This document shows, in pieces, positions 43,856-57,949 of a stretch of DNA of 64,000 bases. This stretch comes from Ensifer sp. MPMI2T. Lineage in GTDB: Bacteria > Pseudomonadota > Alphaproteobacteria > Rhizobiales > Rhizobiaceae. The stretch covers positions 62,001-126,000 of the forward strand of contig NZ_SRXN01000019.1 of NCBI RefSeq assembly GCF_004827385.1, read 5' to 3'. The position numbers and the translations under genes were made by a program. Under the pieces are notes generated by a model, which did not search any database, was not told where the DNA came from, and saw nothing but the letters and a program-made list of their open reading frames with translations. Every line of letters begins with the position of its first letter. Position 1 is the stretch's first letter.

Positions 43856-45295
43856 ATGGGGCCCAAAATTTCACGCTCGATCACGGCGGGCGCTTCGCGT
43901 CCGAGGATGCGGGCATGGCTCCTGGCGGGCTGCGCCATCTTCGCCGGCACGCCCGCCGGCGCGCAAAGCCTCGATATTCAGTCGACTGCCGGCACAGCGA
44001 CAGGCATGGCGGGAACAACGGACACTACCGCCGCGATCACGGACCCGCAAACGACTGGCGCCGTTGCCCCCAGCGATCTTCCCCCGGCACTTGACGAGGA
44101 CTTCAACCGCCTGAACCGGCGCGAGGAGACGATCGATGGCCTCCGCACGCGCATCGACCCCTACGAGGGCCAGGCACCGGGCATCCGCATCGGCACCTTC
44201 GTCCTGAAGCCTGCTCTCAGCGAAACCTTCAACCACGAGCGGCAGAAGACTGGCGGCCGGAGCGAGAGTCGCAGCTTCATCGAGACCGGCCTCAAGGGCT
44301 CGCTGACGTCTGACTGGTCGCGCCATCAGCTCAGCGTCACCGGCGAAGGCGTCCTGCAGAACAACACGTCTGGCGAGGGGGAAGAAGAACCGCGTGCGGA
44401 TGTCGACGCCGAACTGCGTCTCGACCTCAGCGACCAGACGACCGCCCGGCTGACGGCCGGTTACAGCTTCGAGCACGAGGACCCCGACGATCCGAATGCT
44501 GTCGCCAACGCCGAAGAACAATCTGCCGTCAACATCTACAGACTTGGCGCCGCGGTCGAACGCGACTTCGGCCTCATCCGCGGCTCTCTTGGCATGGACT
44601 TCGAGCGCCGCACCTATGGCGACGTCGAACTCGACAACGGCACGACGATTTCGGAAGAGGACCGCAACCGCAATCTCGGCGCGCTCACCGCACGCATCGG
44701 CTACGAGCTTTCGCCGGCGCTCATGCCCTTCCTGGAGGCCTCCGTCGGCAAATCGAACTACGACCTGCGACAGGACGCGTTCGGCTTCGAGCGGTCCTAT
44801 CACAGCTATGCGGGACGGGCCGGGCTTGAGGTCGATCTCGGGGAGAAACTCAACGGCGAACTCGCACTCGGCTATGGAACCTATCGTTTCGACGACGACC
44901 GTCTGGGCGATCTTCGCGGCCTTTCGGCGGACGGACGCGTCAACTGGTCGCCGCAGCGCGGTACCGATGTCCTGTTTGGTCTCGCGACCTACCTCGATCC
45001 CTCGACGACACCGGGCGACGCAGGCTCGATCAACTACGAGCTGACCAACATCGTCACCCGGCAACTGCGCTCGACGCTGCTTGCCCGCCTATCGAACAGC
45101 CTGACGCTGCGCAACTTCCCCTCGGATGCCGCATCTTCCGACGAAGCCACCTGGCGAACCGGTGCCGGCCTGACCTGGGACATGACTCGCTATCTCGCAC
45201 TCACCGGGGACGTCAGTTACGAACGGACGAACCGGGACCGCGGCGAGTCGACCGATACCGCCCGCATCGGCGTCGGACTGACGCTAAGGCGCTAG
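43856..45295 (+). CDS. Outer-membrane beta-barrel protein
   Basis: A 479-residue exported protein. The signal peptide ends near IFAGTPAGAQS. An acidic, disordered stretch follows, then a repeated pattern of amphipathic strands ending in alternating aromatics (LTAGYSFEHEDPD, VSYERTNRDRG) and a C-terminal strand DTARIGVGLTLRR. This matches the BBP2-type porin-like barrels found near polysaccharide genes in rhizobia. The galU gene is convergent with it. Substrate or role is unknown. The ATG at 43856 is preferred because 43790 would put an unsuitable region before the signal. Confidence 0.75.
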   Translation: MGPKISRSITAGASRPRMRAWLLAGCAIFAGTPAGAQSLDIQSTAGTATGMAGTTDTTAAITDPQTTGAVAPSDLPPALDEDFNRLNRREETIDGLRTRIDPYEGQAPGIRIGTFVLKPALSETFNHERQKTGGRSESRSFIETGLKGSLTSDWSRHQLSVTGEGVLQNNTSGEGEEEPRADVDAELRLDLSDQTTARLTAGYSFEHEDPDDPNAVANAEEQSAVNIYRLGAAVERDFGLIRGSLGMDFERRTYGDVELDNGTTISEEDRNRNLGALTARIGYELSPALMPFLEASVGKSNYDLRQDAFGFERSYHSYAGRAGLEVDLGEKLNGELALGYGTYRFDDDRLGDLRGLSADGRVNWSPQRGTDVLFGLATYLDPSTTPGDAGSINYELTNIVTRQLRSTLLARLSNSLTLRNFPSDAASSDEATWRTGAGLTWDMTRYLALTGDVSYERTNRDRGESTDTARIGVGLTLRR

Positions 45296-45397
45296 GGGCA
45301 CTTCCAAGTAGCGGTTCGCCGTCCTTGCGCAGTGCCAAAGGAGCAATACCGGCGCCGTCCTCCGATGTACATCACGCTTCGGAGGTCGCAACGAAAG

Positions 45398-45428
45398 AGC
45401 CGCGCCTCTCGGCGCGGCTTGGCTTTTC
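45398..45428. terminator. Terminator between barrel gene and galU
   Basis: Stem AGCCGCGCC / GGCGCGGCT with loop TCTC, followed on the plus strand by TTGGCTTTT and on the minus strand by CTTTCG. Shared by two convergent genes. Confidence 0.65.
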
Positions 45429-45441
45429 AATCGGATGGAGA

Positions 45442-46329
45442 TCACTTCAGGCTTTGCAGCAAAGCCTTCAGCGGCCCTTCGACGGAGGGACGAATGTCGC
45501 CGCGCTCGAGCGCGAAGGCGACGTTGGCGAGGATGAAACCATCCTTCGCCCCGCAGTCATAGGTGTCGCCGCGGAAGTGGTAGGCGGCGAAAGGCTGGGC
45601 GCCGGAAAGCTTGACCATACCGTCGGTCAGCTGGATCTCATTGCCGGCGCCGCGCTCCTGCCGTTCCAGAATCGGGAAGATCTCCGGCTGCAGGATATAG
45701 CGGCCGTTGATGAAGAAGTTCGACGGCGCGGTACCGGGCGCGGGCTTCTCGACCATCTTGGTGATCTTGAAGCCGTCGCCGATTCTGTCGCCAACGCCGA
45801 CGATGCCGTACTTGTGGGCCTGGTCTGCAGCACATTCCTCGACGGCGATCACGTTGCCGCCGCTTTGCTCGTAGAGTTCGACCATGCCCTTGAGGCAGCC
45901 CTTCTCACCCTTCATGATCATGTCGGGCAGAAGCAGCGCGAAAGGTTCATTGCCGACGAGATCGCGCGCGCACCAGACCGCATGGCCAAGGCCGAGCGGC
46001 GCCTGCTGGCGCGTGAAGCTGGTGGTGCCAGCCTTCGGCAATATGCCCTCGAGCAGCTCGATTTCAGCCTTCTTGTTCCGCTCGCGGAGCGTCTGGTCGA
46101 GTTCGACCTGAATGTCGAAATAGTCCTCGATCACCGCCTTGCTGCGGCCGGTTACAAAGATCAGATGCTCGATGCCCGCTTCCAGCGCCTCGTCGACGAC
46201 ATATTGGATGACCGGCTTGTCCACCACCGTCAGCATCTCCTTCGGCACCGCCTTGGTTGCCGGCAGGAAACGCGTGCCAAGGCCCGCCACGGGGAACACG
46301 GCTTTGCGGACTTTACGCTTGTCGGTCAT
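45442..46329 (-). CDS. galU: UTP-glucose-1-phosphate uridylyltransferase
   Basis: A 295-residue nucleotidyltransferase that makes UDP-glucose for surface polysaccharides. Key sites are [30 protein letters not shown] at the N terminus (UTP loop and catalytic Lys), [26 protein letters not shown], and [12 protein letters not shown]. In Sinorhizobium the equivalent genes are named exoN/exoN2. The ATG at 46329 has an AGGAGG site five bases upstream; a GTG six bases earlier overlaps that site. Confidence 0.95.
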   Translation of the reverse strand: MTDKRKVRKAVFPVAGLGTRFLPATKAVPKEMLTVVDKPVIQYVVDEALEAGIEHLIFVTGRSKAVIEDYFDIQVELDQTLRERNKKAEIELLEGILPKAGTTSFTRQQAPLGLGHAVWCARDLVGNEPFALLLPDMIMKGEKGCLKGMVELYEQSGGNVIAVEECAADQAHKYGIVGVGDRIGDGFKITKMVEKPAPGTAPSNFFINGRYILQPEIFPILERQERGAGNEIQLTDGMVKLSGAQPFAAYHFRGDTYDCGAKDGFILANVAFALERGDIRPSVEGPLKALLQSLK

Positions 46330-46628
46330 AGACACCTCCTTGCAGTGTTTCTCAACTCTAGCCCGAAAAAGGCAAATTGGATTCGATTTAGTCGCCGATC
46401 GCTATTTTTTTGCAAAAGACGACGACGTGCCTTATTCATGGTAAAGACTTTGTTGACTTCGTTTCTGTAGGCTTCTTCCCTGATCCGATGCGGTTTCCGC
46501 TGTTCGGAGTGAAGAAGAACCGCAAGCTGCCCTTTCGCGGCCTGCTGCGGGCGACATTGCAAACCCGGAGTATTCCGTCCGGCATGAACGCCGGCTGAAC
46601 GCTCGCTGAGAAACGGAACCGATAGCTG

Positions 46629-47846
46629 ATGATCAGAAACCGCAGGACGTTCTTTAGCCATATCGCCGCCGCCCTCGTCGTTACCGCCGCCTTTGGCTCA
46701 GCACCTGCACATGCAGACACGGGCTTCCAGAATTGGATCAACAATTTTTACGCGACCGCCGCCAAGAGCGGCATCAGCCAGGCGACCTACCGCAAGGCCT
46801 TCGCCGGCGTGAAGACGCCCGATCCCGCAGTCCTCGAAAAGGCGAGCTTCCAGCCCGAGTTCAAGCACAAGATTTGGGAATATATCGACTCGCGTGTCAA
46901 TCCGTACACGAAGCGCATCGGCCAGGAAATGGCCGCCCAGCATGCCCGCACGCTCAACGCGCTTGAACGACAATTCGGCGTCGACAGGAACGTCCTTCTC
47001 GCAATCTGGTCGATGGAAACGAACTACGGTGCCGTTCTCCAAAAGGATGACCGGCTGCACTACGTACCGCGCGCGCTGGCGACGCTTGCCTATGCCGATG
47101 CGAAGCGTTCCAAATATGCCAGGACTCAATTGATCGCGGCGTTGAAGATCCTCCAGAGCGGCGACATCACCCCGCGCGAATTGACCGGGTCCTGGGCGGG
47201 CGCCATGGGACACACGCAGTTCATTCCGACGAGCTACCTGCTTTATGCGGTCGATGCCGACGGAAACGGGCACCGCGACATCTGGAATTCGGTCCCGGAT
47301 GCACTGGCCACGGCCGCCAACCTCTTGAGGAAGAATGGCTGGCAGCCGGGCGAGACCTGGGGCTACGAAGTCGTGCCGCCGGCGAATGCCGCGAAATATT
47401 CGGGCCAGACAAAGACACTCGGCCAATGGGCGGCGCTCGGTTTCCTCCGGCCGAACGGCAAGGGTTTTCGCAGCACGAACACGCGCGCCGAACTCAAACT
47501 TCCAAGTGGCAGCAATGGTCCCGGCTTCCTGATGACGCGCAACTTCTTCGTCATCAAGCGCTATAACGCCTCCGATTCCTATGCCCTCGGCGTCGGGCTG
47601 CTGGCCGACCAGATCGCCGGCTATGCGGGCATGCAGCAGCGTTGGCCGCGCCCGGACGGATCGCTCGACATCAGCGAGAAGTTCGAGTTGCAGAACCGCC
47701 TGAAGGAACTCGGCTATTACAACGGTGAAGTCGACGGCAATTTCGGCTCGGGCTCCAAGGCTGCGATCCAGGCCTTCCAGACCCAGAACGGTTTGACGCC
47801 GGACGGCGAACCGACACAGCACCTCCTGCGCGCTCTGCGCAACTGA
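46629..47846 (+). CDS. Lytic murein transglycosylase MltB type
   Basis: A 405-residue protein. Signal peptide residues 1-29 (ending SAPAHA). The SLT_2/MltB domain (30-330) has the catalytic Glu in LLAIWSMETNYGAVLQ near residue 130, SWAGAMGHTQFIPTSYLLYAVDADG, and a C-terminal peptidoglycan-binding domain (345-404: LQNRLKELGYYNGEVDGNFGSGSKAAIQAFQ). It cleaves glycan strands by a non-hydrolytic route. There is no lipobox, so it is soluble in the periplasm. The 293 bases upstream hold a TTGACT box near 46453 but no gene. Confidence 0.93.
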   Translation: MIRNRRTFFSHIAAALVVTAAFGSAPAHADTGFQNWINNFYATAAKSGISQATYRKAFAGVKTPDPAVLEKASFQPEFKHKIWEYIDSRVNPYTKRIGQEMAAQHARTLNALERQFGVDRNVLLAIWSMETNYGAVLQKDDRLHYVPRALATLAYADAKRSKYARTQLIAALKILQSGDITPRELTGSWAGAMGHTQFIPTSYLLYAVDADGNGHRDIWNSVPDALATAANLLRKNGWQPGETWGYEVVPPANAAKYSGQTKTLGQWAALGFLRPNGKGFRSTNTRAELKLPSGSNGPGFLMTRNFFVIKRYNASDSYALGVGLLADQIAGYAGMQQRWPRPDGSLDISEKFELQNRLKELGYYNGEVDGNFGSGSKAAIQAFQTQNGLTPDGEPTQHLLRALRN

Positions 47847-47927
47847 CCGCAGGCGGGAATTTTACTCGTTCACGGCGATTTCCGACCATTCGATCGGAAA
47901 TCGCCGTGATTTGGCGTATTGTGGCGG

Positions 47928-47984
47928 TACAGCGCCGCGCGTCTCATTGGACGCAAAGTTGCTGAGCACTTTGAATTGCTGTGT
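47928..47984. repeat. Rhizobial mosaic palindromic repeat (short copy)
   Basis: CAGCGCCGCGCGTCTCATTGGACGC, then GAGCACTTTGAATTGCTG. It lies just upstream of the DUF459 gene start. Confidence 0.65.
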
Positions 47985-48002
47985 TCGACGGTGAATGCGA
48001 TC

Positions 48003-49250
48003 ATGTTGCCAATCAGAAACGCACCGATGAGACGGTTCCTGCGTCCGTTTCGTTTAGCGCCGATCTTCATGGGTGCGGCGGCGATGCTTTTTGCGGGTTT
48101 CTTTGCCACCGTGGCGGAGGCGCAGGAGCCGGTGCCGCGGCGGAATGTTCTGCAGAGACTCTTCGGCGTCTTCGTTCCCCAAAGACGCTATTACCAGGAG
48201 CAATACGATTTTCCCCGCCAGCCACAGCCACGACGGATCCTTAAGCGCCGCCAGCAGCCGGTAGAGCCGCAGCGAGCGCGCCCTGGCCGCGCCAAGCCGC
48301 GGCTCGCCGACGCGCCACCGCCCGCACCGGTCATCGCAAAATCGCCGGATGCAAAAAAGGTGCTGGTGGTCGGTGACTTCGTCGCCGGAAGCCTTGGCGA
48401 CGGCCTCAAGACCGCGTTCGAAACGACGCCGGGGGTTGTGATCGAGACGCGCGCCAACGGTTCTTCGGGCCTTGTCCGCAACGACTATTTCGACTGGCCG
48501 AAGATGCTGCCGGACTATGCGGCGGAGCTGAAACCTTCCGTCATCGTCGTCAGCCTCGGCGCCAATGACCGCCAGATGATGCGGATCGGCGACACCAAGG
48601 AGCAGTTCCGCACGGATCTCTGGACGGAGGAATACCGCAAGCGCGTGAACGCGCTCGCGATTCTGGCGCGCAAGGACGGATTGCCAGTTCTCTGGGTCGG
48701 CATGCCGCCGTTCCAGTCAAGCGCCATGACCGCCGACATGGTAACGTTCAACGGTCTCTTCCGCGAAGAAGTCGAAAAAGCTGGCGGCCAGTTTATCGAC
48801 ATCTGGGATGGCTTCGTCGACGAGGGCGGCAAATTCATCATGACCGGCTCCGACATCAACGGCCAGCAGGTCCGCCTGCGCGGTTCCGATGGCATCAATC
48901 TCACCAAGGCCGGCAAGCGCAAGCTCGCCTTCTATGTCGAGAAGGATATCCGCAAACTGCTCGGCGAGGCGGCCGCGACGACCGACGTGCCGGGCGCCGG
49001 AGAACTGAAGGATCTGGTCGTCACGGCTCCGCTTGCCAACGAGGATATCGTCAAGACCCAGCCGATCGGCGTGACCGATCCGGAACTCGACGGCGCGACC
49101 GCCTTGCTCGGCGGCGATGCGCCTTTGAAAAGCACGGGCAAGAGCCCACGCGACTTGCTTATCGAGAAAGGCGAGATCGTCGCCGCACCGCCAGGACGCG
49201 TCGATGATTTCCGGCTCGCAAAGCCGGAGGCGGTGACCAGCAACCGTTGA
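48003..49250 (+). CDS. DUF459/SGNH-hydrolase-fold exported protein
   Basis: About 415 residues. An N-terminal hydrophobic segment (FMGAAAMLFAGFFATVAEAQ) is followed by a basic, Pro-rich stretch. The DUF459 SGNH-like domain (about 118-320) follows: KKVLVVGDFVAGSLGDGL in place of the usual GDSL, SVIVVSLGANDRQMM, and SDGINLTKAGKRKLAF. The expected GDSL serine is replaced (GDFVAGSL), so catalysis is uncertain; the ANDR and late acid/base regions remain. The last 90 residues are low complexity. The ATG at 48003 avoids the mosaic repeat that precedes it. Confidence 0.8.
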   Translation: MLPIRNAPMRRFLRPFRLAPIFMGAAAMLFAGFFATVAEAQEPVPRRNVLQRLFGVFVPQRRYYQEQYDFPRQPQPRRILKRRQQPVEPQRARPGRAKPRLADAPPPAPVIAKSPDAKKVLVVGDFVAGSLGDGLKTAFETTPGVVIETRANGSSGLVRNDYFDWPKMLPDYAAELKPSVIVVSLGANDRQMMRIGDTKEQFRTDLWTEEYRKRVNALAILARKDGLPVLWVGMPPFQSSAMTADMVTFNGLFREEVEKAGGQFIDIWDGFVDEGGKFIMTGSDINGQQVRLRGSDGINLTKAGKRKLAFYVEKDIRKLLGEAAATTDVPGAGELKDLVVTAPLANEDIVKTQPIGVTDPELDGATALLGGDAPLKSTGKSPRDLLIEKGEIVAAPPGRVDDFRLAKPEAVTSNR

Positions 49251-49282
49251 TGTGGAATTAAGCGCGCTGAGCGCCGCCTCCG

Positions 49283-49390
49283 CCCCTCATCCGCCTGCCG
49301 GCACCTTCTCCGGCAAGCGGAGCGAAGGAGACTCGTGGCACCGCCCCAGTCCCCTCTCCCCGCAGGCGGGGAGAGGGGACGGGTGAGGGG
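49283..49390. repeat. RIME-type intergenic element with two palindromes
   Basis: About 108 bases bounded by CCCCTCA and TGAGGGG, with CTTCTCCGGCAAGCGGAGCGAAGGAG and the CCCTCTCCCCGCAGGCGGGGAGAGGG hairpin. Same layout as 9714-9822. It lies between the convergent DUF459 and gltD genes. Confidence 0.65.
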
Positions 49391-49428
49391 TAATCCCAAA
49401 ACAAGCGGTATTCAGAGGTGCCAGCCGC

Positions 49429-50886
49429 TTAACGCGGCAGAACGCTCGAACCCATCAGCGCTTCGTCAATAGCCCGGGCCGCCTGGCGGCCTTCGCGGAT
49501 CGCCCAGACGACGAGCGACTGGCCGCGGCGGACGTCGCCGGCGGTCCAGAGCTTGTCGATCGACGTCTTGTAGTCCCGCTCATTGGCGACGACATTGGTC
49601 GAGCCGCGCCGGTCGGTGTTGAGGTACAGCTTGTCGCCGAGATCCTTGAGAACGCTGTTCACGAAAGGACCACGGAAACCGATGGCGATGAAAGCGAGAT
49701 CGGCCTTGATGATGAACTCGGTCCCGGCGATCGGCTTGCGGCGCTCGTCCACCTGACAGCACTTGACGCCGGTCAGCACCCCGTCCTCGTCACCGATGAA
49801 CTCCAGCGTCGCGACCTGGAACTCGCGAACAGCACCTTCCGCCTGGCTGGAGGAGGTACGCATCTTCGTCGCCCAGAACGGCCACACGGCGAGCTTGTCT
49901 TCCTTCTCCGGCGGCTGCGGGCGAATATCGAGCTGCGTCACCTTGACCGCGCCCTGGCGGAAGGCCGTGCCGACGCAGTCGGACGCCGTATCGCCGCCGC
50001 CGACGACGACGACGTGTTTGCCGCCGGCGAGGATGGGTTCGGACGGCCAGCCGACGCTGTCGATGTTTTCACGGCCGACGCGGCGGTTCTGCTGCACGAG
50101 ATAGGGCATCGCATCGTGCACGCCGACAAACTCCACACCCGGAATTCCAGCATCACGCGGCGTCTCGGAGCCGCCGCAATAAAGAACGGCGTCACTGTCG
50201 TCGAGGAGCTTCTGCACCGGCAGGTCGACGCCGACATTGACGCCGCAATGGAAGGTCACGCCCTCGCCCCGCATCTGCTCGACGCGGCGGTCGATGAAGT
50301 TCTTCTCCATCTTGAAGTCCGGAATGCCATAGCGCAGCAGCCCGCCGGGCCTCGATTCGCGCTCGTAGACATGGACTTGATGGCCGGCGCGGGCGAGCTG
50401 CTGGGCAGCCGCCATGCCGGCCGGGCCCGAGCCGATGATCGCGACCTTCTTGCCGGTCTTGGTGACGGCCGGCTGCGGCACGATGTATCCCATTTCGTAG
50501 GCCTTATCGGCGATCGCCTGCTCGACCGTCTTGATCGCGACCGGCACATCCTCGAGGTTCAGCGTGCAGGCTTCCTCGCAAGGCGCCGGGCACACGCGTC
50601 CGGTGAATTCCGGGAAGTTGTTCGTCGAGTGAAGATTGCGGATCGCCTCGTCCCAGTTGCCGTTATAGACGAGATCGTTCCAGTCGGGGATCTGGTTGTG
50701 CACCGGGCAGCCGGTCGGCCCATGGCAATAGGGGATGCCGCAGTCCATGCAGCGCGCGGCTTGCTTCTGCACTTCCTGGTCGGACATTGGAATGGTGAAT
50801 TCACGGAAGTGGCGGATGCGGTCGGACGCCGGCTGGTACTTTGCCACCTGCCGGTCGATCTCGAGAAATCCAGTTACCTTACCCAT
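49429..50886 (-). CDS. gltD: Glutamate synthase (NADPH) small subunit
   Basis: A 485-residue FAD/Fe-S protein that passes electrons from NADPH to GltB. The N-terminal cysteine clusters are CMDCGIPYCHGPTGCPVHNQ and CPAPCEEACTL. The FAD site is KVAIIGSGPAGMAAAQQLARAG near residue 149, and the NADPH site is HVVVVGGGDTASDCVGTA near 290. The length is normal. The ATG at 50886 has an AGGAT site. It follows gltB by 108 bases on the same strand, forming the gltBD operon. Confidence 0.95.
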   Translation of the reverse strand: MGKVTGFLEIDRQVAKYQPASDRIRHFREFTIPMSDQEVQKQAARCMDCGIPYCHGPTGCPVHNQIPDWNDLVYNGNWDEAIRNLHSTNNFPEFTGRVCPAPCEEACTLNLEDVPVAIKTVEQAIADKAYEMGYIVPQPAVTKTGKKVAIIGSGPAGMAAAQQLARAGHQVHVYERESRPGGLLRYGIPDFKMEKNFIDRRVEQMRGEGVTFHCGVNVGVDLPVQKLLDDSDAVLYCGGSETPRDAGIPGVEFVGVHDAMPYLVQQNRRVGRENIDSVGWPSEPILAGGKHVVVVGGGDTASDCVGTAFRQGAVKVTQLDIRPQPPEKEDKLAVWPFWATKMRTSSSQAEGAVREFQVATLEFIGDEDGVLTGVKCCQVDERRKPIAGTEFIIKADLAFIAIGFRGPFVNSVLKDLGDKLYLNTDRRGSTNVVANERDYKTSIDKLWTAGDVRRGQSLVVWAIREGRQAARAIDEALMGSSVLPR

Positions 50887-50994
50887 CGTATCATCCTGAA
50901 AGCTTCGCGTCTGGACAGGCGCTCTTGACGAGCGCGCGTGAGAGGCCCCCGAACCAGTCTTTGATGAACCGGGAGCCTGTTTCACCGGGGCCTC

Positions 50995-55719
<4,725 letters not shown>

Positions 55720-56270
55720 CGTCTTCCCTCCTATTGGACCCGGAAATTCCGGGCATACCGCCGCCCGCGCATCCCTCGCCGCGCCTTTCGCGCTGCGGCA
55801 AAGCCGGGCATTATCGTCGCATGATCCTGATCAGGTCGCAAATAAGCGCGGCTGCACCAGGCACGAATGTCCCGCGACCATCCTGATGGCAGGTGTCAAC
55901 AACCGGATGAAACCCGGCGGAAACCCTTGCGCTACACGCCGAATGCCGCATTTTTCGGCACTTCCGGCGATTGTTCCGGTCCCTAGACCGAAATAGGACA
56001 GCAAACCTGTCCTATTTCATGCGCTCTATGCCAGAAAGCGCCCCCCTTCGCAAGGGGCATATCAGCAAATAATGGAAGAGATTTTGCCGAAGATTGCCGG
56101 AAATTTCGCGCTTTTAAAATTAAATTACAATCCGGTCGGTGCTTTCTTCGCTTTGGTTTCAAACTGGTCTTGTGTTGGCATACCTGTCGGGAGCCGCATT
56201 GATCGGCCGTGGAAGTCGGCTATGGTCTCGCCGAAGCGGCCGAGCGTGGCCGAAAACAGGGTGACGTCAG
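55720..56270. other. 551-base intergenic region between gltB and ltaE
   Basis: Divergent promoter region of gltB and ltaE. It holds no credible ORF. Its notable feature is the 27-base palindrome at 55991-56017. I also see CCTGATCAGG near 55826, GCGCCCCCCTTCGCAAGGGGC near 56040 and an AT-rich stretch near 56110-56130. Confidence 0.6.
55991..56017. promoter_or_regulatory. Perfect 11-bp inverted repeat, putative operator
   Basis: AAATAGGACAG and CTGTCCTATTT separated by CAAAC. The arms match without error. It lies between the divergent gltB and ltaE starts, 272-298 bases from gltB and 254-280 from ltaE. There is no T tract, so it is not a terminator. The binding protein is unknown. Confidence 0.5.
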
Positions 56271-57317
56271 ATGATCTTTTCCTCCGACAACTGGGCAGGT
56301 GCCCATCCGGCAATCGCCGAAAGCCTGGCGGCTCATGCGGGCGGCTATGCTTCCGCCTACGGCACAAGCGAACTCGACCGGAAGGTGGAAAAGAAGTTCT
56401 CGGAAATTTTCGAAAAGGACGTGGCGGTATTTTTCGTCGGCACCGGTACCGCCGCGAACGCGCTGGCGCTGTCCAGCGTCAACCGGGCGGGCGGCGTGGT
56501 CTTTTGCCATCGAGATGCGCATGTCAACGTCGACGAGTGCGGCGCACCGGAATTCTTCTCCCACGGGGCCAGGCTTTGCCCGGTGGACGGCGCGAGCGGC
56601 AAGATGGATACGTCGCGGCTCGAAGCTGAGATCCGTCGCTTCCCCCCGGAATTCATCCATGGCGGCCGGCCGATGGCGGTGACCATCACCCAGGCGACGG
56701 AAAGTGGCACGATCTATTCGCCAGCAGAAATCGATGCGATCGCGGCCGTCGCCAAATCGCACAAGCTTCCGTTGCACATGGACGGTGCGCGCTTCGCCAA
56801 TGCGCTCGTCGGCCTCGGGACGACGCCAGCGGAAATGACCTGGAAACGTGGTATCGACCTGTTGTCGTTCGGCGGCACCAAGAACGGCTGCTGGTGTGCC
56901 GAAGCGCTGATCCTGTTCGATCCTTCGAAAGCGCAGGAAATGCATTTCCTACGCAAGCGCGCCGCCCAACTCTTTTCGAAGTCCCGCTTCATCGCCGCGC
57001 AGTTCGATGCCTATTTTTCGGGCGATCTGTGGCTCAATCTCGCGCGCCATGCGAATGCGATGGCGGCGCGTCTTGCCGATGGCATTTCCGCCTCGGCCAA
57101 GAGCCGGCTTGCCTGGTCGCCGCAGGCAAACGAGGTCTTCGTGATCCTGAAGCAGGACGTGGCGTCGAAGCTGCAGCAACAGGGTGCGGTCTTCTACGAC
57201 TGGCACGTGCCGGATCAGCTGGCAGACAGCTTGGCTGGGGACGAGGGGCTTTACCGGCTCGTCACCAGCTTCGCCACACGATCGCAGGATGTCGATCGCT
57301 TCGTAGAAGTCTGCTGA
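56271..57317 (+). CDS. ltaE: Low-specificity L-threonine aldolase
   Basis: A 348-residue PLP enzyme (beta-eliminating lyase family) that splits threonine to glycine and acetaldehyde. It has the N-terminal SDNWAGAHPAIAESLAAHAGG, AVFFVGTGTAANALAL, and the PLP lysine Lys204 in DLLSFGGTKNGCWCAEAL. HMDGARFANALVG carries the Asp that contacts the pyridine ring. The length is normal. A GGTGACG-like purine stretch precedes the ATG at 56271. It is convergent with hsp20. Confidence 0.9.
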   Translation: MIFSSDNWAGAHPAIAESLAAHAGGYASAYGTSELDRKVEKKFSEIFEKDVAVFFVGTGTAANALALSSVNRAGGVVFCHRDAHVNVDECGAPEFFSHGARLCPVDGASGKMDTSRLEAEIRRFPPEFIHGGRPMAVTITQATESGTIYSPAEIDAIAAVAKSHKLPLHMDGARFANALVGLGTTPAEMTWKRGIDLLSFGGTKNGCWCAEALILFDPSKAQEMHFLRKRAAQLFSKSRFIAAQFDAYFSGDLWLNLARHANAMAARLADGISASAKSRLAWSPQANEVFVILKQDVASKLQQQGAVFYDWHVPDQLADSLAGDEGLYRLVTSFATRSQDVDRFVEVC

Positions 57318-57333
57318 CGGCACGCTGCGCATG

Positions 57334-57362
57334 AAAAAAGCGGCGCCCTTTCGGACGCCGCC
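57334..57362 (-). terminator. Intrinsic terminator of hsp20
   Basis: On the minus strand, GCGGCG-TCC pairs with GGG-CGCCGC around a GAAA tetraloop, then a run of six T. It also faces the end of ltaE. Confidence 0.8.
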
Positions 57363-57385
57363 CTGATTCCGAACCTTAGAACGGA

Positions 57386-57847
57386 TTAGAGGGTCTGAGC
57401 CTCGATCTGCTTCGGCTGCGAGGCTACCGAGGTGATCTCGATGCGACGCGGCTTGGCTGTCTCCGGAATCTCGCGAATGAGATCGACATGGAGCAGACCA
57501 TTCTTCAGCGAAGCGGATTTGATCTCGACATGGTCGGCGAGCTGGAAGCGGCGCTCGAATGCGCGCTTGGCAATGCCGCGATGGAGAAACTGGCTCTCCT
57601 CGCCCTTGTCTTCGCTCTTTTCGCCCTTGATCGTCAGCGTATGCTCACGCGCTTCGACCGAAAGCTCGCTCTCGTCGAAGCCCGCAACGGCCATGGTGAT
57701 GCGATAGGCATTTTCGCCGGTGCGTTCGATGTTATAGGGCGGATAGGTCTGCGACTGATCGGGCTGACCAAGGCTGTCAAGCATGGTGAACAGGCGATCG
57801 AAGCCGACGGTGGAACGATAGAGGGGGGAGAAATCAAAGTGACGCAT
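57386..57847 (-). CDS. Small heat shock protein (Hsp20/IbpA family)
   Basis: A 153-residue chaperone. The N-terminal RHFDFSPLYRSTVGFDRLFTMLD is followed by the alpha-crystallin domain (about 35-130: YNIERTGENAYRITMAVAGFDESELSVEARE, then KGEKSEDKGEESQFLHRGIAKRAFERRFQLAD and the NGLLHVDLIREIPE strand) and a short C-terminal tail. It holds unfolding proteins in the cytosol. The ATG at 57847 follows a GGAGGAC site that lies inside a predicted RNA thermometer, and a sigma-32 promoter is upstream, so it should be strongly heat-induced. Confidence 0.94.
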   Translation of the reverse strand: MRHFDFSPLYRSTVGFDRLFTMLDSLGQPDQSQTYPPYNIERTGENAYRITMAVAGFDESELSVEAREHTLTIKGEKSEDKGEESQFLHRGIAKRAFERRFQLADHVEIKSASLKNGLLHVDLIREIPETAKPRRIEITSVASQPKQIEAQTL

Positions 57848-57942
57848 GGTGTCCTCCTTAAGAGCAACGGTTTGCGATGTCTGGTCAGCCACCCCATCTG
57901 GCGGCGGCGCGACCGGTGAACGGACCCGTCATCGGCGTCCGT
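57848..57942 (-). promoter_or_regulatory. ROSE-type RNA thermometer in the hsp20 leader
   Basis: The hairpin nearest the start codon (57851-57868) reads GTTGCTC-TTAAG-GAGGAC on the minus strand. The conserved UUGCU pairs with the GGAGGA ribosome site, leaving one bulged G, the hallmark of ROSE elements. Upstream parts of the leader can form further hairpins (CGGAC...GTCCG, GGTC...GACC). Leader length from the predicted start is about 95 bases, normal for ROSE. Confidence 0.75.
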
Positions 57943-57949
57943 GCTCAAC

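Noticed and set aside
46410..46598. A 62-codon frame upstream of the mltB-type gene
   Set aside because: No ribosome site and no recognisable features; the region contains promoter-like TTGACT instead.
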